From contig NC_066509.1 of the NCBI RefSeq assembly GCF_024679095.1, positions 22,279,479 through 22,343,478 of the forward strand: a DNA stretch of 64,000 nt, written 5' to 3'. The translations under genes were made by a program, and so were the position numbers. Positions 45,318 to 56,754 of the stretch are shown one piece after another; within the stretch, counting starts at the first letter, position 1, and the number at the start of each line of letters is the position of its first letter. A model generated the notes under the pieces. The model saw only the letters and a list, made by a program, of their open reading frames with translations, made no database searches and was not told the origin of the DNA. Origin of the DNA: Eriocheir sinensis (lineage: Eukaryota > Arthropoda > Malacostraca > Decapoda > Varunidae).

Positions 45318-45556
45318 GTGTGATGATGTCAAGCCACCACAAGCCAGGAGGGAAGTGGCTGCTGGGGCCAAGACAGCAGGTGAGGCAGAACCCTTAAGCC
45401 TCAGCTCTTCACCCCTGGACGAAGCAGGTGTTTCTTGGCGGACAAACTCGGGAGTCACCAGAAAAGACCTCGATAGATGATGCAAGTTTTGCTCGCTGGA
45501 GACCACAAGAGCGTTCACCCGTGCCTCACTGTGGGTGAGGAGAGCAGCCTAGACCA
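45318..45556 (+). CDS. Candidate host exon region, Ser/Pro-rich
   Basis: After acceptor-like GATTGTTGCAG the reading is CDDVKPPQARREVAAGAKTA, then GEAEPLSLSSSPLDEAG. A second overlapping reading, GGQTRESPEKTSIDDASFAR then WRPQERSPVPHCG, ends at a donor-like gtgagg near 45533. The splice phase after 44640 does not match directly, so an intermediate exon or alternative sites are needed. Identity unknown. Confidence 0.35.
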
Positions 45557-45744
45557 GCTCCCAAGAGGTATGTTTAACAGTGAGTCATGCACACAGGCAG
45601 AAAGCAGCACTACAGTCACCAGGAGACATTTTACATAAAACTGGCTACAAAATACTGCTGCTGGCCAGAATGGAGGTCAGGCTTAAGCAGGATCCCAGCA
45701 AGGTGCTCTCTTTACTTCTTTGTGTGATTTTGAAAACACTTCAG

Positions 45745-45984
45745 CAGCCGAGGGGAACGCTCAAGAGAAAGTGTCATTTCTATGCAAACCTTCCTGCAGG
45801 GGTGAGCTGAAAGGTGAAAATGTAGTTACCACGACTCCTTTAAGAAGAGACACCATTAGTAGTTTGTCTGGAGAGGAAAGCTTCACCAGTCATGCTGCTT
45901 GTACAGGGGAGAAGACTTCAGTGTTGTCCTCCAAGCCTCTTTGCAATGGGTACTCTGGATCAAGCAGCAGACCAAGTGTCTTGC

Positions 45985-45988
<4 letters not shown>
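45745..45988 (+). CDS. Candidate host exon, Ser/Thr-rich
   Basis: Acceptor-like TTGAAAACACTTCAG. The reading starts AEGNAQEKVSFLCKPSCRGE, continues LKGENVVTTTPLRRDTISSL, SGEESFTSHAACTGEKTSVL and SSKPLCNGYSGSSSRPSVLH. It then runs into the GT microsatellite, which may contain or follow the donor. Composition resembles the 44480 exon, so one gene is plausible. Confidence 0.45.
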
Positions 45989-46082
<94 letters not shown>

Positions 46083-46126
46083 CGCGCGTGTGTGCCGCGC
46101 GCGTGTGTGTGTGTGTGTGTGTGTGT
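45988..46126. repeat. (GT)n microsatellite with GCCGCGC interruptions
   Basis: About 46 GT units, two GCCGCGCG-type interruptions and a further short GT run. Confidence 0.97.
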
Positions 46127-46429
46127 CTGGCTGGTGACCGAGTACAATGCTTTACATCTTTCAAGGAAGTACACATGATCTCCCTTCCATCACACTTGCA
46201 CATTCTGCCTGATTCTTCTCTTTCCTCCTCATGGCCTTCAACGTTTCCCAATAGAAAGTCTTCACAAGAAGCAAAGTTACTAAAAATCACAGTATATTAT
46301 TAGAAATAACTTTTATTTTTACTAACAGAGCCAGATGTCTTTTTATGCACCTGAGATGAATTATTAATATATTTTTTACAACAAAGGAGACAGTTCAAGG
46401 GCATAAAAAATAATAATGAAAAAAACCCC

Positions 46430-46765
46430 GCTACTTGCTGCTCCTGAATGGAGTACAGAGGAGTGACCATAAAGAGAGGTCTCCTGATACCTTCCTCTTG
46501 AAAGAGTTCAAGTCGTAGGCAGGAGGAAATACAGATGAAGGAAGATTGTTCCAGAGTTTACCAGCGTGAGGGATGAAAGAGTGAAGATGCTGGTTAACTC
46601 TTGTATAAGGGACAGTATAGGGATGAGCTTGATTAGAAAGTCATGTGAGGCAAGGCCGCGGGAGGGGGGGAAGCATGCAGTTAGCAAGTTCAGAAGAGCA
46701 GTCAGCGTGAAAATATCGATAGAAGACGGAAAGAAAGGCAATTTATTTATATGTGGCCATAGCAG
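46430..46765 (-). mobile_element. LINE RT C-terminal remnant
   Basis: The reverse strand reads TRVNQHLHSFIPHAGKLWNN, then LPSSVFPPAYDLNSFKRKV, a C-terminal LINE block (signature KLWNxLPxSVFP). It ends about 45 codons later. The upstream RT core is absent. Confidence 0.7.
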
Positions 46766-46769
46766 TTGA

Positions 46770-46905
46770 AGTAGTGGTAGTAGTAGTAGTAGCAACAAAA
46801 GCAGAAATAGCAGTAATATAGTAGTTGTAATAATTGTAGTAGTAGTAGTAGTAGTAGTAATAGAAGTAGTAGTAGCAGTAGCAGCAGAAATAGCAGTAAT
46901 GATTT
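46770..46905. repeat. (GTA)n/(GTA-GCA)n microsatellite
   Basis: Interrupted GTA, GCA and ATA triplets. Confidence 0.9.
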
Positions 46906-46916
46906 AAGTATTGGTA

Positions 46917-47123
46917 CAGTGAAACCATTTTAGCTTCCTTGGGTCCTGTCCTCCCCTCCACCTTGCCACACAATCCCAACACCTGTCCCTTCCTCTCATG
47001 TGCTAGCTACAGGCAACACATGAGAGGAAAAAATAGGTGTTGGGACTGTGTGGCAGAGCAGAGGGGAGGAAAGGACCCTTGATGAACCAACGCCCCAATG
47101 GACTCGCTAAAATGGTTTCACTT
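46917..47123. mobile_element. Palindromic Tc1/mariner-type MITE, TA target duplication
   Basis: 207 bp. The left CAGTGAAACCATTTTAGC and the reverse complement of the right end, AAGTGAAACCATTTTAGC, match except at the first base. The whole unit folds back on itself (CTTTCCTCCCCTC, CACACARTCCCAACACCT and CCTCTCATGTG recur inverted). TA flanks both sides (46915-46916, 47124-47125). No coding capacity. Confidence 0.8.
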
Positions 47124-47194
47124 TAGTAGTAAGCCAAGTTGATATTGCATGCATGTGGGTTGCATATGCTTAGTGGTCTGAAAACACACACACA

Positions 47195-47196
<2 letters not shown>

Positions 47197-47257
<61 letters not shown>
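47197..47257. repeat. (CT)n microsatellite
   Basis: About 30 perfect units after a short CA run. Confidence 0.97.
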
Positions 47258-47261
<4 letters not shown>

Positions 47262-47628
47262 CACAGTACACAGGACCCACAGGCTGTCCCCCCCCAGAAT
47301 GTTTACAAACCCACAGACACATGCCCCCCCAGATAGATAAGACCTCCCCCCCTTACTCTCTGAAGTGACACCACTCCTATTAGAAATGTGTGTGTGTGTC
47401 TGTGTGATTACCTGGTTGTAGTACACATGATTTGAGTTAAACTTGTATTGTCATGTCTTCTTATCTGTTTTTGTTCATGGTCTGTGTGTCTGTGTGCGAG
47501 TGTGTGTAAGACAGAGAAAGCATCTCCCTCTCCCTTCCCACCCAGGCTTTGATCAGGAGAACAATAAAATGTATCAAGAAATATGTTAATAAATGAAATA
47601 AGAAAATAACTGTGTGTAAGTCTTCCCC

Positions 47629-47630
<2 letters not shown>
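47258..47630. other. Unassigned spacer with AATAAA motifs
   Basis: Contains C runs and AATAAA-like motifs near 47563 and 47590. Could be a 3' UTR of the exon series at 44-46 kb, but nothing links them directly. Confidence 0.35.

Positions 47631-47714
<84 letters not shown>
47631..47714. repeat. (GA)n microsatellite
   Basis: About 42 perfect units. Confidence 0.97.
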
Positions 47715-47718
<4 letters not shown>

Positions 47719-48240
47719 TAAATTTCCTTCAAAATCATAGAGGAGGAGGAAAATGGAAGGAAACTGAGATGGGAAACATGGAAACGAAGGAATAGGAAAA
47801 GGAGGAGGAGGAGGAATGGAGATGTAAAGTAGGAAGGAAACAGAGCAGAACAGGAGGTGCAGAGAAGCCAGACGCAGGGGAATGATGGAAGAATATTTGG
47901 CAGGACAGGGAACACAGGAAGAGGAAAATTAGAAGAGCAAGTAGAAAAACAAAATAAACAAAAAGGAGAGTAAAGAGAGGGAAATAGGAGGAGGACCAGA
48001 AGGAAATGGGAAATGAACAGTAAGAAGGTAAAGAGAGGGTTATGGGAGGAAGAAGAGGGGAGAATAAGATAAATATTAGGAAGAAGAAAATTAAGGAAAA
48101 ATGGTATAAAAGGGAGAGGAAATAATATAACAAAGAGGAGACATGAGGGAAGGATATCAGAAAGGAGGAAAAACATGAACAGAACAAACTATAAATTAGG
48201 AGGAAGAGCAGAAGGGTGGAGTTTGGAATGGTAGGAATCA
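47715..48240. repeat. Purine-rich tract
   Basis: A/G-rich on the forward strand throughout. The long reverse-strand Ser/Phe/Leu frames are compositional. Confidence 0.8.
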
Positions 48241-48242
48241 TG

Positions 48243-48335
48243 CACACCACTACTACTGTTGCTACTACTGTTACTACTACTACTGCTACTGCTACAAATA
48301 CTACTGCTACAAATACTACTTCTACTACTTTAATG
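48243..48335. repeat. (ACT)n-rich microsatellite
   Basis: Interrupted ACT and GCT triplets. A second cleaner ACT run lies at 48571-48617 on the far side of a SINE. Confidence 0.9.
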
Positions 48336-48379
48336 ACGATGTTTTCTATTCTCTTTTTTCTCTTACTCTCTCAGTCCCA

Positions 48380-48573
48380 CACGTCCTCTGCATGTATGGA
48401 AACACACGAGAAATTAATCACAACAAGGTGAGGGTATTCGCCGGCTGCCTGGGATTGAACCCGCGACCAGCGTGACGGGAGAGCCACTCCTTACCGAGTC
48501 GGCCAAAGAGGTACCCCACTGGCTAAGTGGGTTTTGGGAGCCTCGTTCAACAGGCATAGTCGCCGCACTACAG
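48380..48573 (-). mobile_element. tRNA-derived SINE, family 1, second copy
   Basis: Reverse complement of the 38389-38625 SINE. Shared blocks: GGCTGCCTGGGATTGAACCC (B-box region), GGAGAGCCACTCCTTACCGA and GTCGCCGCACTAC. It sits between two ACT-rich runs, as if inserted into one microsatellite. Confidence 0.8.
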
Positions 48574-48582
48574 TACTACTAT

Positions 48583-48615
<33 letters not shown>

Positions 48616-48789
48616 CACGGCTACTGTTACTATAATTCTTGGTCCTGGGCAGAGTAAGTCTTGGGTCATCCTGCCTCTGCTGCTGCTGATAGTCTTGATT
48701 CCTGAGCTTTTGCCACTGTTACTGTCTCCTGCTGGCCAGCCACCTCACCTGTGAATGGAAAGAGGTGCGTAATGAGCCTGTGTGTGTGT

Positions 48790-49440
48790 GTATTTGCCTA
48801 GTTGTATTTACCTAGTTGTAGCTTTACAGGGCCTGGGCCTACGCTTGTGTGGTCCCGTCTCCGTATCTGTATTTGTCCGAGTTTTCCTTAAAGCTTTGCA
48901 CGCTCTTCGCCGGTACTACATCCTCACTTAGTCTGTCCCAAACCTTTTTATTTTTTTCCGGGAAGCTATATTGCTTTGCCTCTGAAGCATCCTCCTTTCC
49001 TCAATTTTTTACTATGTCCTCTTGTGTTCCTGGTGTTTATTCCTTCATTTAGTAGTCACTAATTATCTATTTCCATTTTGCTCAATAATTTATAAATTTG
49101 TATTAGGTCTCCCCTTTCTTTTCTTTGTTCCAGTGTTCATAGGTCCATTTCCTTTAATCTTTCTTCATATGTCAATCCCTCCAGTTCTGGAACTATTTTT
49201 GTTGCCATTCTTTGTATTCTTTCCAGTTTTTTTTATGTGTTTCTTCTTATGGGGAGACCACACCGCCTCCACATATTCCAATTTTGGCCTAATCATAGTG
49301 GTTATTAACTTTTTCTTCATATCCTTATCCATGTAGTGGAATGCTAATCCTTTATTTCTCACCATTTTATACGTATCATCGAATATCCTATTAACATGAC
49401 TCTCAGGCTGTTGATTATCTTGTAATGTCATCATCATAAT
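48790..49440 (-). mobile_element. CR1-like LINE 3' part (downstream piece of a split copy)
   Basis: The reverse strand reads LQDNQQPESHVNRIFDDTYK, LAFHYMDKDMKKKLITTMIR and KLEYVEAVWSPHKKKH, followed by a decayed C-terminus ending KYRYGD and a 3' UTR with ACAACTAGGTAAATACAACT. It resumes within a few codons of where the fragment at 53510-53795 stops, so both are probably one copy. Confidence 0.8.
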
Positions 49441-49444
49441 CATT

Positions 49445-50100
49445 TCATCGACGCCTGCTCCTAGGAGCTCCCTCCAGGGATTGGCCACGGCAGAAGAGCT
49501 TCCATCTTTCTCTATCCAGACACTCCCTCCGTGCCTGCTCAAAGTTTCTCAAAGATCTTTCCCCCTCTCCGTAACGTACTCTTGCACCCTATCCCTCCAT
49601 TTCACTGGAGGTCGTCCTCTAGCATTCCCTCCCTCTATCTCACTCACATCCACCCTTCTGGTCATCTTGCTCTCCTCCATTCGCTCCATGTGGCCAAACC
49701 ACTTTAAGGTCTGTCACTTCACTTCTTCCACCACTCCACACTTCTTCCCTTCACCCCTGTGACACATTCCAAAATGCTCGTACACACTTTCATTACTCAT
49801 TCCATCCATTCTACTCACACCACAAGCACTCCTCAAATAACTCATTTCCACTGCCTGCACTCTAGAACTCTGACTTTCATTCCAGGCCCATGCTTCACTT
49901 GCATATGTGAGGGTTGGTACTATTATTGTATTTCTCAAATCCCCCTTTACCTCCATGCTCACACTTCTGCCATTCATGATTCGTCCCAAAGACCCTGCCA
50001 CCCTTCTTCTTTGCAATGCCCTTTCTCTTATCTCTCCCTCCATACCACCATGCCTACACATAACTGATCCAAGGTACTTAAACTCATTGACCCCCTCCAT
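49445..50100 (-). mobile_element. LINE RT C-terminal fragment (family of 28985-31978)
   Basis: The reverse strand starts EGVNEFKYLGSVMCRHGGME, then RRRVAGSLGRIMNGRSVSME, PTLTYASEAWAWNESQSSRV and, past a frame break, GNARGRPPVKWRDRVQEYV. It is the post-catalytic part of the family with the KYLGSV signature. Confidence 0.85.
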
Positions 50101-50128
50101 TTCTTCACCATTCTTGTATTGTCACTCC

Positions 50129-50130
<2 letters not shown>

Positions 50131-50205
<75 letters not shown>

Positions 50206-50214
50206 CTCGCTCTC
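50131..50214. repeat. (CT)n microsatellite, left
   Basis: About 40 CT units directly abutting the LINE that starts at 50215. Confidence 0.97.
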
Positions 50215-50216
50215 TA

Positions 50217-52330
50217 CATGGGACGTAATTGCTATAACCGAAACATTTATCGAGACCACAAATATTGATTTAAGTTCCGAATACAACATAGATGGCTACA
50301 GACTCTTTAACAAAGATCGTGTAAACCGTAGGGGTGGTGGTGTCGCCCTTTTGGTCAAAAGCTATTTGCATCCCACTGACAAAACACCAAGAAACAGTAA
50401 CGTTGAACATTTGTGCGTGCGAGTAAACATAGTAAAAGTCAATTTAAATATATCTGTTACCTACAGGCCTCTCGATGCCGATCTTGAAATGTACAGCGTC
50501 TTAAGGCTCACTGCTCACTGATATTAGGAGACTTTAACCTCCCCCATATCGACTGGGCGACACTGTCGGGTACAGAAGGTGAGTCCCATAGAATGATCAA
50601 ATTTTTAGAGGAAAATTATCTAAGCCAAATGGTTTCTGAACCAACTCGACAAAATAACATACTTGACTTTGTTATAACGACCCAAGATAACCTAGTCAGT
50701 AATGTCACGGTAGGAGAACACCTCGGTTCCTGCGATCATAAATTAGTGCGCGTTGACATTAGAGCTCAAACATCGGTGACTGTAAATAAAGTAAAGATGC
50801 CCAATTTCAAAAAGCTAACTTCGTAGAAATCCGACGAAAACTAATAGAAATGCAACAATCAGATGATGGTAATGTAGAGGACGCCTGGCTAAGCTTTAAA
50901 AATCACTTACTCACTCAGCAGGACACATTTGTCCCCTTGTGCGAGAAGCAAATTAACACTAATAAAATCCCACCTTGGTTTAATAGCGAAATTAAACACT
51001 CAGTCAAGGAGAGAAAATTGTTTTACAGATTAAAGAAAGAATAAAGCATGCCTGAAGACATTAGACTCTATAATGATGCCAGGCGACGAGTAAGCAGATT
51101 AGTACGTCAGGCAAACCGTGGATATGAAGAAAATATTGCAGCCAACTGTAAAAATAATCCGAAATCCTTCTTCAGTTACATAAACAACAGAAAGACGATC
51201 AGAAGTGGAATTGGACCCTTAAAAACAGCGACGGTGCACTAGTGACTGGCAGCCAACACGTTGGAAACCTATTAAACAATTACTTTTCCTTTTTTTTTTT
51301 TTTTTTTTTACGTCGCTGCCTATTTCGCCGGTAGGCTTGTTCTCTGTGGATCCTGGTGGTTGGTCCAAGGCTTCTTTCCGCTGGGTCCTGATGGTCGGCC
51401 CAGCCCGTTCTGGCGCAGGCGAGTGTTATAATGGCGCCATCTTGCATTGGCTCCTGCTGCCCTCCCGGAGCTCATCTTTGATCCTAGAATCTAGAGTCCG
51501 GGTTGATAGGTGGTCTTCTGGACAGCATGTGGGTAGTTTTAAGCCACTCGGCGGCGGCTGAAAAATCTCAGCTTGGTGGCACCGATCGGGGATTGAACTC
51601 GCATCCTCCTGGACGCGGGGCCGTCTCGCTATCCTTCCAGCCACCGCCTCCCCTAGTTTAATACTTACAGACCCCCCACCACTACCACCAACACCAGTAC
51701 TAATGTAAATCCCGAGCATGCATTGCCTAACTTTGAAATAAGACCCAATGAAGTCCTTAAAGCCCTCCAATCACTTAAAACAAATAAAAGTCCTGGACCT
51801 GACAAAGTATATCCAACTCTGCTCAAATAAACAAAAAGCGAAATACTCTCCTCCCTCACAACCGTATTCAATATGTCCTTGCGACAAGGCATCGTCCCTT
51901 CGGATTGGAAAAAAGCTAACGTGACACCGATTTTTAAGAAAGGAGACAAAAAAAGTACCAGGTAATTACAGGCCCATTAGTCTAACTTCGGTTGTAGGTA
52001 AGCTACTTGAGAGCATAATTAGAGACAAAATTGTGAGTTACCTTGAAAGCCACTCATTAATTGGAGACTCACAACATGGCTTCCGAAACAAAAGATCCTG
52101 CCCATCAAACCTATTAACCTTTTATAACGACCTCTTCACCGTTTATGACGTAACCAAATCACTGGACGTTGTCCATCTTGATTTCCAGAAAGCGTTTGAC
52201 AAAGTCCCACATCATAAATTACTTTACAAATTAAGGCAAATAGGTATTGACGGTCAAGTAAACCAATGGATCGCGAATTGGTTGAGCAACAGACAACAAA
52301 GAGTAGTGATTGACGGATTTAACTAGAGTG
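50217..52330 (+). pseudogene. CR1-like LINE endonuclease and first RT half, broken
   Basis: Endonuclease: WDVIAITETFIETTNIDL, RRGGGVALLVKSYL, GDFNLPHIDWATLSG, PTRQNNILDFVITTQ and GSCDHKLVRVDI. Linker: NTNKIPPWFNSEIKHSVKER. RT: KSPGPDKVYPTLL, ANVTPIFKKGDKKS, YRPISLTSVVGKLLESIIRD, HGFRNKRSCPSNLLTFYN, HLDFQKAFDKVPHHKLLYK. Stops or shifts lie near 50520, 50826, 51042, 51240, 51826, 51955 and 52326, and a SINE interrupts at 51289. Confidence 0.85.
51289..51653 (-). mobile_element. tRNA-derived SINE, family 2, in the LINE
   Basis: The reverse-strand head runs from GGGAGGCGGTGGCTGGAAGG (A-box-like TGGCTGGAAGG) to a B-box-like GAGTTCAATCCCCGATCGG. The 3' end is a poly(A) tract (poly(T) at 51289-51309 on the forward strand). 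It sits after LINE codons for GNLLNNYF. Target duplication not resolved. Confidence 0.75.
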
Positions 52331-52376
52331 GGCGCCGGTCACTAGTGGCGTCCCTCAGGGCTCGGTTCTTGGCCCA

Positions 52377-53246
52377 GTGCTCTTCATTATTTACATCAAC
52401 GACGTGGATGTTGGACTCAATAATCGCATTAGTAAATTTGCAGACGACTCAAAGATTGGTAACTCGGTTCTCACTGACGAAGACAGGCAAAGCCTCCAAG
52501 AGGATTTGCACAAAATTTCAGCTTGGTCGGATAGATGGGAGATGCCCTTTAATGTAGACAAGTGCCAGGTCCTTCAAGTTGGAACGAGGAATAAGAAGTT
52601 CGATTACGAAATGCACAGCGTTAAACTTAAAAGCGTTCAATGCGTAAAGGACTTGGGGGTCAAAATCGCGTCAAACCTCAAATTCTCACATCAATGCATC
52701 GATGCAGCAAATAAAGCGAACAGAATGTTGGGCTTCATTAAAAGAAACTTTTTTTACAAGAAAAAAGATGTAACACTTCCGCTCTACAATAGTTTAGTCA
52801 GACCACACTTGGAATATGCCGTACAGTTTTGGTCTCCCCACCATGCAAAGGACATTCCTAAATTAGAAGGTGTTCAGCGTCGGACAACGAAAATGATCCC
52901 TTCCTTGCGCAACAAATCCTACGAAGAAAGACTTTCCACCCTAAACATGTTCTCTCTTGAGAAATGTTGCTTCCGAGGAAACCTGATCGAATGTTTTAAA
53001 ATACTTAATGGTTTCACGAATGAAGACAGATCATCATTGTTTATGATCGATGACACTTTGCGCACGAGGAACAATAGCGTAAAACTCAGATGTAGACAAG
53101 TAAATTCAGACTGCACCAAATTTTTCTTCACCAACGTTGTAGTGCGAGAATGGAATAAGCTTCCACCGTCAGTGGTCCAGTGTAACACGATTGACTCCTT
53201 CAAAAAAAAGCTCGACCGTCACTTCCTTCAACTTAATATCAACTAG
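52377..53246 (+). CDS. CR1-like LINE reverse transcriptase, C-terminal half
   Basis: 289 open codons. FADDSKIGN holds the catalytic A-D-D (~52438). Further blocks: WEMPFNVDKCQVLQVG, CVKDLGVKIASNLKFSHQC, RPHLEYAVQFWSPHHAKD, TTKMIPSLRNKSYEERLS and REWNKLPPSVVQCNTIDSFK. The preceding [16 protein letters not shown] block lies in another frame just upstream (52345). It is a fragment of one polyprotein, not an independent gene. Confidence 0.85.
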   Translation: MLFIIYINDVDVGLNNRISKFADDSKIGNSVLTDEDRQSLQEDLHKISAWSDRWEMPFNVDKCQVLQVGTRNKKFDYEMHSVKLKSVQCVKDLGVKIASNLKFSHQCIDAANKANRMLGFIKRNFFYKKKDVTLPLYNSLVRPHLEYAVQFWSPHHAKDIPKLEGVQRRTTKMIPSLRNKSYEERLSTLNMFSLEKCCFRGNLIECFKILNGFTNEDRSSLFMIDDTLRTRNNSVKLRCRQVNSDCTKFFFTNVVVREWNKLPPSVVQCNTIDSFKKKLDRHFLQLNIN

Positions 53247-53367
53247 AGTAGAAATGCAACGTTTTGGAGCCTTCTGATTAGTGTAAAATCACTTAGGTTT
53301 AAGGACAGACCACCTAGTCTGGACCATGGGGTGTGTGTGGTCTGATTTTCTATGTAAATCTGTGTAA

Positions 53368-53795
<428 letters not shown>

Positions 53796-53839
53796 TGGGG
53801 GGGAGGGGGGGGGGTTATTTTTTCCTGTCTTGGCCCCTT

Positions 53840-54075
53840 GACTGCGTATTTCCTACAAGAAGACCTCGCCAAGCTACAGGAGTGGAACAAAAAGTGTCTG
53901 CTACAATTAAATTAAGAAAAATATAGTCCTGCACCTTGGGAGGGCATATCCACCATGCCAATACCACATGGGAAACACTCCACTATCCACCACAGAGGCA
54001 GAGAAAGACCTGTGACTATATTGACCAGGCTACCAGTGAAAGCTAAATCCATGCAAATTGAAGCGGGCAGGTGAT
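53840..54075 (+). mobile_element. CR1-group LINE RT fragment C
   Basis: Forward strand: LQEDLAKLQEWNKKCLLQLN, then in another frame MPIPHGKHSTIHHRGRERP. Same family as fragments A and B. Confidence 0.75.
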
Positions 54076-54279
54076 AGTATAAAGTGTTGATCATTCTAGC
54101 CTGCCCACCTCTGCATCTATCTCTTCTCATCCTTCTTACTGGTGTTACAGACTTCACTATCTTAAGATGGAAAGAACGGAAGAAAATGTCAATAACAACG
54201 TAATGGTGCTCACGGAATGCAATAATTACAGAACCAAGTTTACGTCCCTTAAGGGATGAGTTGCCTTATGTTACTCACC

Positions 54280-55300
54280 TAATTTAGCAATGTGCATTGC
54301 ATGGTGGGGAGACCAAAACAATATTACATATTCTAAAGGGGGTTCTAAAGGGGGGCTGACCAAGCTATTGTACATTAAAAGTACTATTACAAAATCTTTA
54401 TCAGTAAGAGGTTTATCTTAATGAAGCCAAGCATTTTGTTCACTTTGTTTGCTGCATCAATGCATTGCTTGAGTTCAGCGCCGTGCATTCCATAATGAAA
54501 ACTTATTTTTTTTGTACCAATTTGGAGAACCTGACAGACCATCTCCCAACTACCCGGCCAAGCTAAAATTTAATGCAAATCTTCTTGGAGGCTTTGTCTT
54601 CATCAGTGATGACATAATAACCAATCTTTGTGTAATCAAATATACTAATAAGATTACAGAGTCACACATTAACGTCACTGATGTAAATCATGAACAGCAC
54701 TGGGCCAAGAACTGAGCCCTGAGGGACACCACTAGTGATGGGTGCCCACACAAGGTAAATCCATCTATTATTACGCTTTGCTGTCTGTTGCTCAACCAAT
54801 ATGCGATCCATTGGCATACTTTACCATCAATACCTAGCGGGTCTATAAAATAAAGTAATTTATGGTGTAGAACTTATCAAAACGCCTTTTGAAAATCAAG
54901 ATAGACTACGTCCAGTGATTTGGTTGTAGTCTACGTCAAAAGCTGAGAAAGATAGTTATAAAAGGTAATATGTTTGACAAACATGTTCTCTTGTTACGTC
55001 AGCCATGTTCAGAATCCTTCATAAATGAGTGGCTTTCAAGGTGACTCACAATTTTGTCTGAATTATGCTCTCAAGTAGCTTACCTACTACTAATGGGCCT
55101 GTAATTATCCAGCACTTTTTTTTCACCTTTCTTTAAAATCTGTGTTATGTTAGCCATTTTCCAATCAGAGGAGACGATGCCTTATTGCAAGGACATACTC
55201 AATATGGCTGTGAGAAGAGAGTATTTTGCTGTTTGTCTCTCTAAGTAGTATAGGATTATACATTGTCTGGTACTGGACTTATTCGTTCAAGGGATTGGAG
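54280..55300 (-). mobile_element. CR1-like LINE RT remnant, same family as 50215-53372
   Basis: The reverse strand reads, across many frame breaks and stops, WKMANITQILKKGEKKVLDN, YRPISSR, LESHSFMKD, and a region corresponding to WLSNRQQRVVIDG of the forward copy. It lies tail to tail with the forward copy and is far more diverged. Confidence 0.7.
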
Positions 55301-55638
55301 AGCCTCAAGGACTTCATCAGAAGTTATTGCAAAGTCTGGCAAGGCCTGAGTGGGATTATCGTTAATACTATTGGTGTAGTAATATTGCTACATAATTTTA
55401 CCAAAGTTGCCAATTCAGGATTTGTACAGTCTTCGAAGTTGCTGCCCAAGTCTGTAAGGAAAATGGTATTGCATTTATATAACTTTAGCCTATTCTTCAC
55501 CTTTCATGTTAAGCACTGATAAGGGTAAATTAGTAGTAAAGGTTATATTTAGCAATGCATGATGCATATTACTAAAAAATTGTCATGTACTAAGAGCATA
55601 TTACTAAAAACTGACATGTTGTACAAAGAAATTATTAC

Positions 55639-55644
55639 TTTATT
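55639..55644 (-). promoter_or_regulatory. Candidate polyadenylation signal AATAAA
   Basis: Reverse-strand AATAAA about 60 bp beyond the stop codon of the candidate terminal exon at 55706-55855. Confidence 0.45.
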
Positions 55645-55705
55645 GAATGACGCCTGAAATAGACTGTACAGGTGTACTGTTTTTTTTTTGTCACCAATAA
55701 AAAAA

Positions 55706-55855
55706 TTAGTAAATAAACATTTGAAATTCACACTGCTTATTATTGTGTACTGACCAAGACTTGAGCTCCTGGGCTATATCAGAGAACAGGTTTAGCAGAC
55801 GCTTGTGCTTGGGGCAGTCAGCATGTCCAGGCCGAGCCGGGCTTGTTAAACTGTC
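55706..55855 (-). CDS. Candidate host 3' terminal exon
   Basis: Acceptor-like TTTATTGACTTCCAG, then the phase-0 reading DSLTSPARPGHADCPKHKRL, LNLFSDIAQELKSWSVHNNK, QCEFQMFIY and a stop. An AATAAA lies downstream. The composition is unlike the surrounding LINE debris. Family unknown; no upstream exon was found in the window. Confidence 0.5.
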   Translation of the reverse strand, partial: DSLTSPARPGHADCPKHKRLLNLFSDIAQELKSWSVHNNKQCEFQMFIY

Positions 55856-55859
55856 CTGG

Positions 55860-56635
55860 AAGTCAATAAAAGGGTTAATAGGTGTGTGGGCAACCAAGAG
55901 TATAAGACAGTACACAAGTGGGGAGTTCAAACATTTAGAAGTTTATTACACAATTTTCGGACTACAGAAAATTTTCGGACTAACAATAGAGATATGAATT
56001 AGAGCTTAAAATAATAAGAGTTGTGTGGAGTGGAAGGCAAGAAGCCGGAGGTGGAGTCACACTGCACCAGGGAATACCCGACACCTGAAAGCAGAGGGAC
56101 GAGTGCCGGAGAACAGCTGGAAGGCCGTGGGTGACAGGCAACTGTCTTACAATAGGCTGGAAGGAACTGAAATGGCACCAAATGGCTGGGTGGAGGTGGA
56201 AGTTGAGGTGAACATTGTGGATTATACGGAGCAAAAGACCACAGAGCAAAAGTTAAAACTACACATTTCATGAATGTTAATATGATAAGAAAGTATTCAC
56301 CTAACAGTATTCACAAACCACATACTATTTTTTAGCCAGAATTACTGTAGCTTTTTTACTATTCAAATTTAAAGATATAAACTTAATATTAATTGAAATC
56401 CACTTTTTTTAGCCAAAATTACTAAGCCTTTTTACTATTAAACTTTATAAATATCAACTAAATATTCATAATATCCATCGCCAACATTTCAATAGCTTAT
56501 TTTTACCAACTTACTGATCTCACAATATTAATACTCAGAAACTACTTTACACTAAAACATTAAAATATACATGAACGTTTAAGATACTTCTAGGACTGGC
56601 CGGAGAAAAAGCACAGCAAATTCACCCAAACATGA
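55860..56635. other. Unassigned spacer
   Basis: AT-rich, with a GC-richer part at 56020-56230 that stays open on both strands without splice support. No element recognised. Confidence 0.5.
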
Positions 56636-56665
56636 AATAAATAAATAAATAAATAAATAAATAAA
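56636..56665. repeat. (AAAT)n microsatellite
   Basis: About seven AAAT units. Confidence 0.95.
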
Positions 56666-56754
56666 AACTTACAAACTTTGGGAGTCTTTGGACGTTGACA
56701 AGACAGCTCAGGAACCCAGGAGCAGGGCAGCCCTCGAGTCTTACGGGGGAGGCG

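Noticed and set aside
47718..48250. Reverse-strand Phe/Leu/Ser-rich frames resembling transmembrane proteins
   Set aside because: Purine-rich tract; two overlapping frames equally open.
56025..56273. 82-codon forward frame starting MEWKARSRRW
   Set aside because: Open on both strands, with no splice signals or recognisable similarity.
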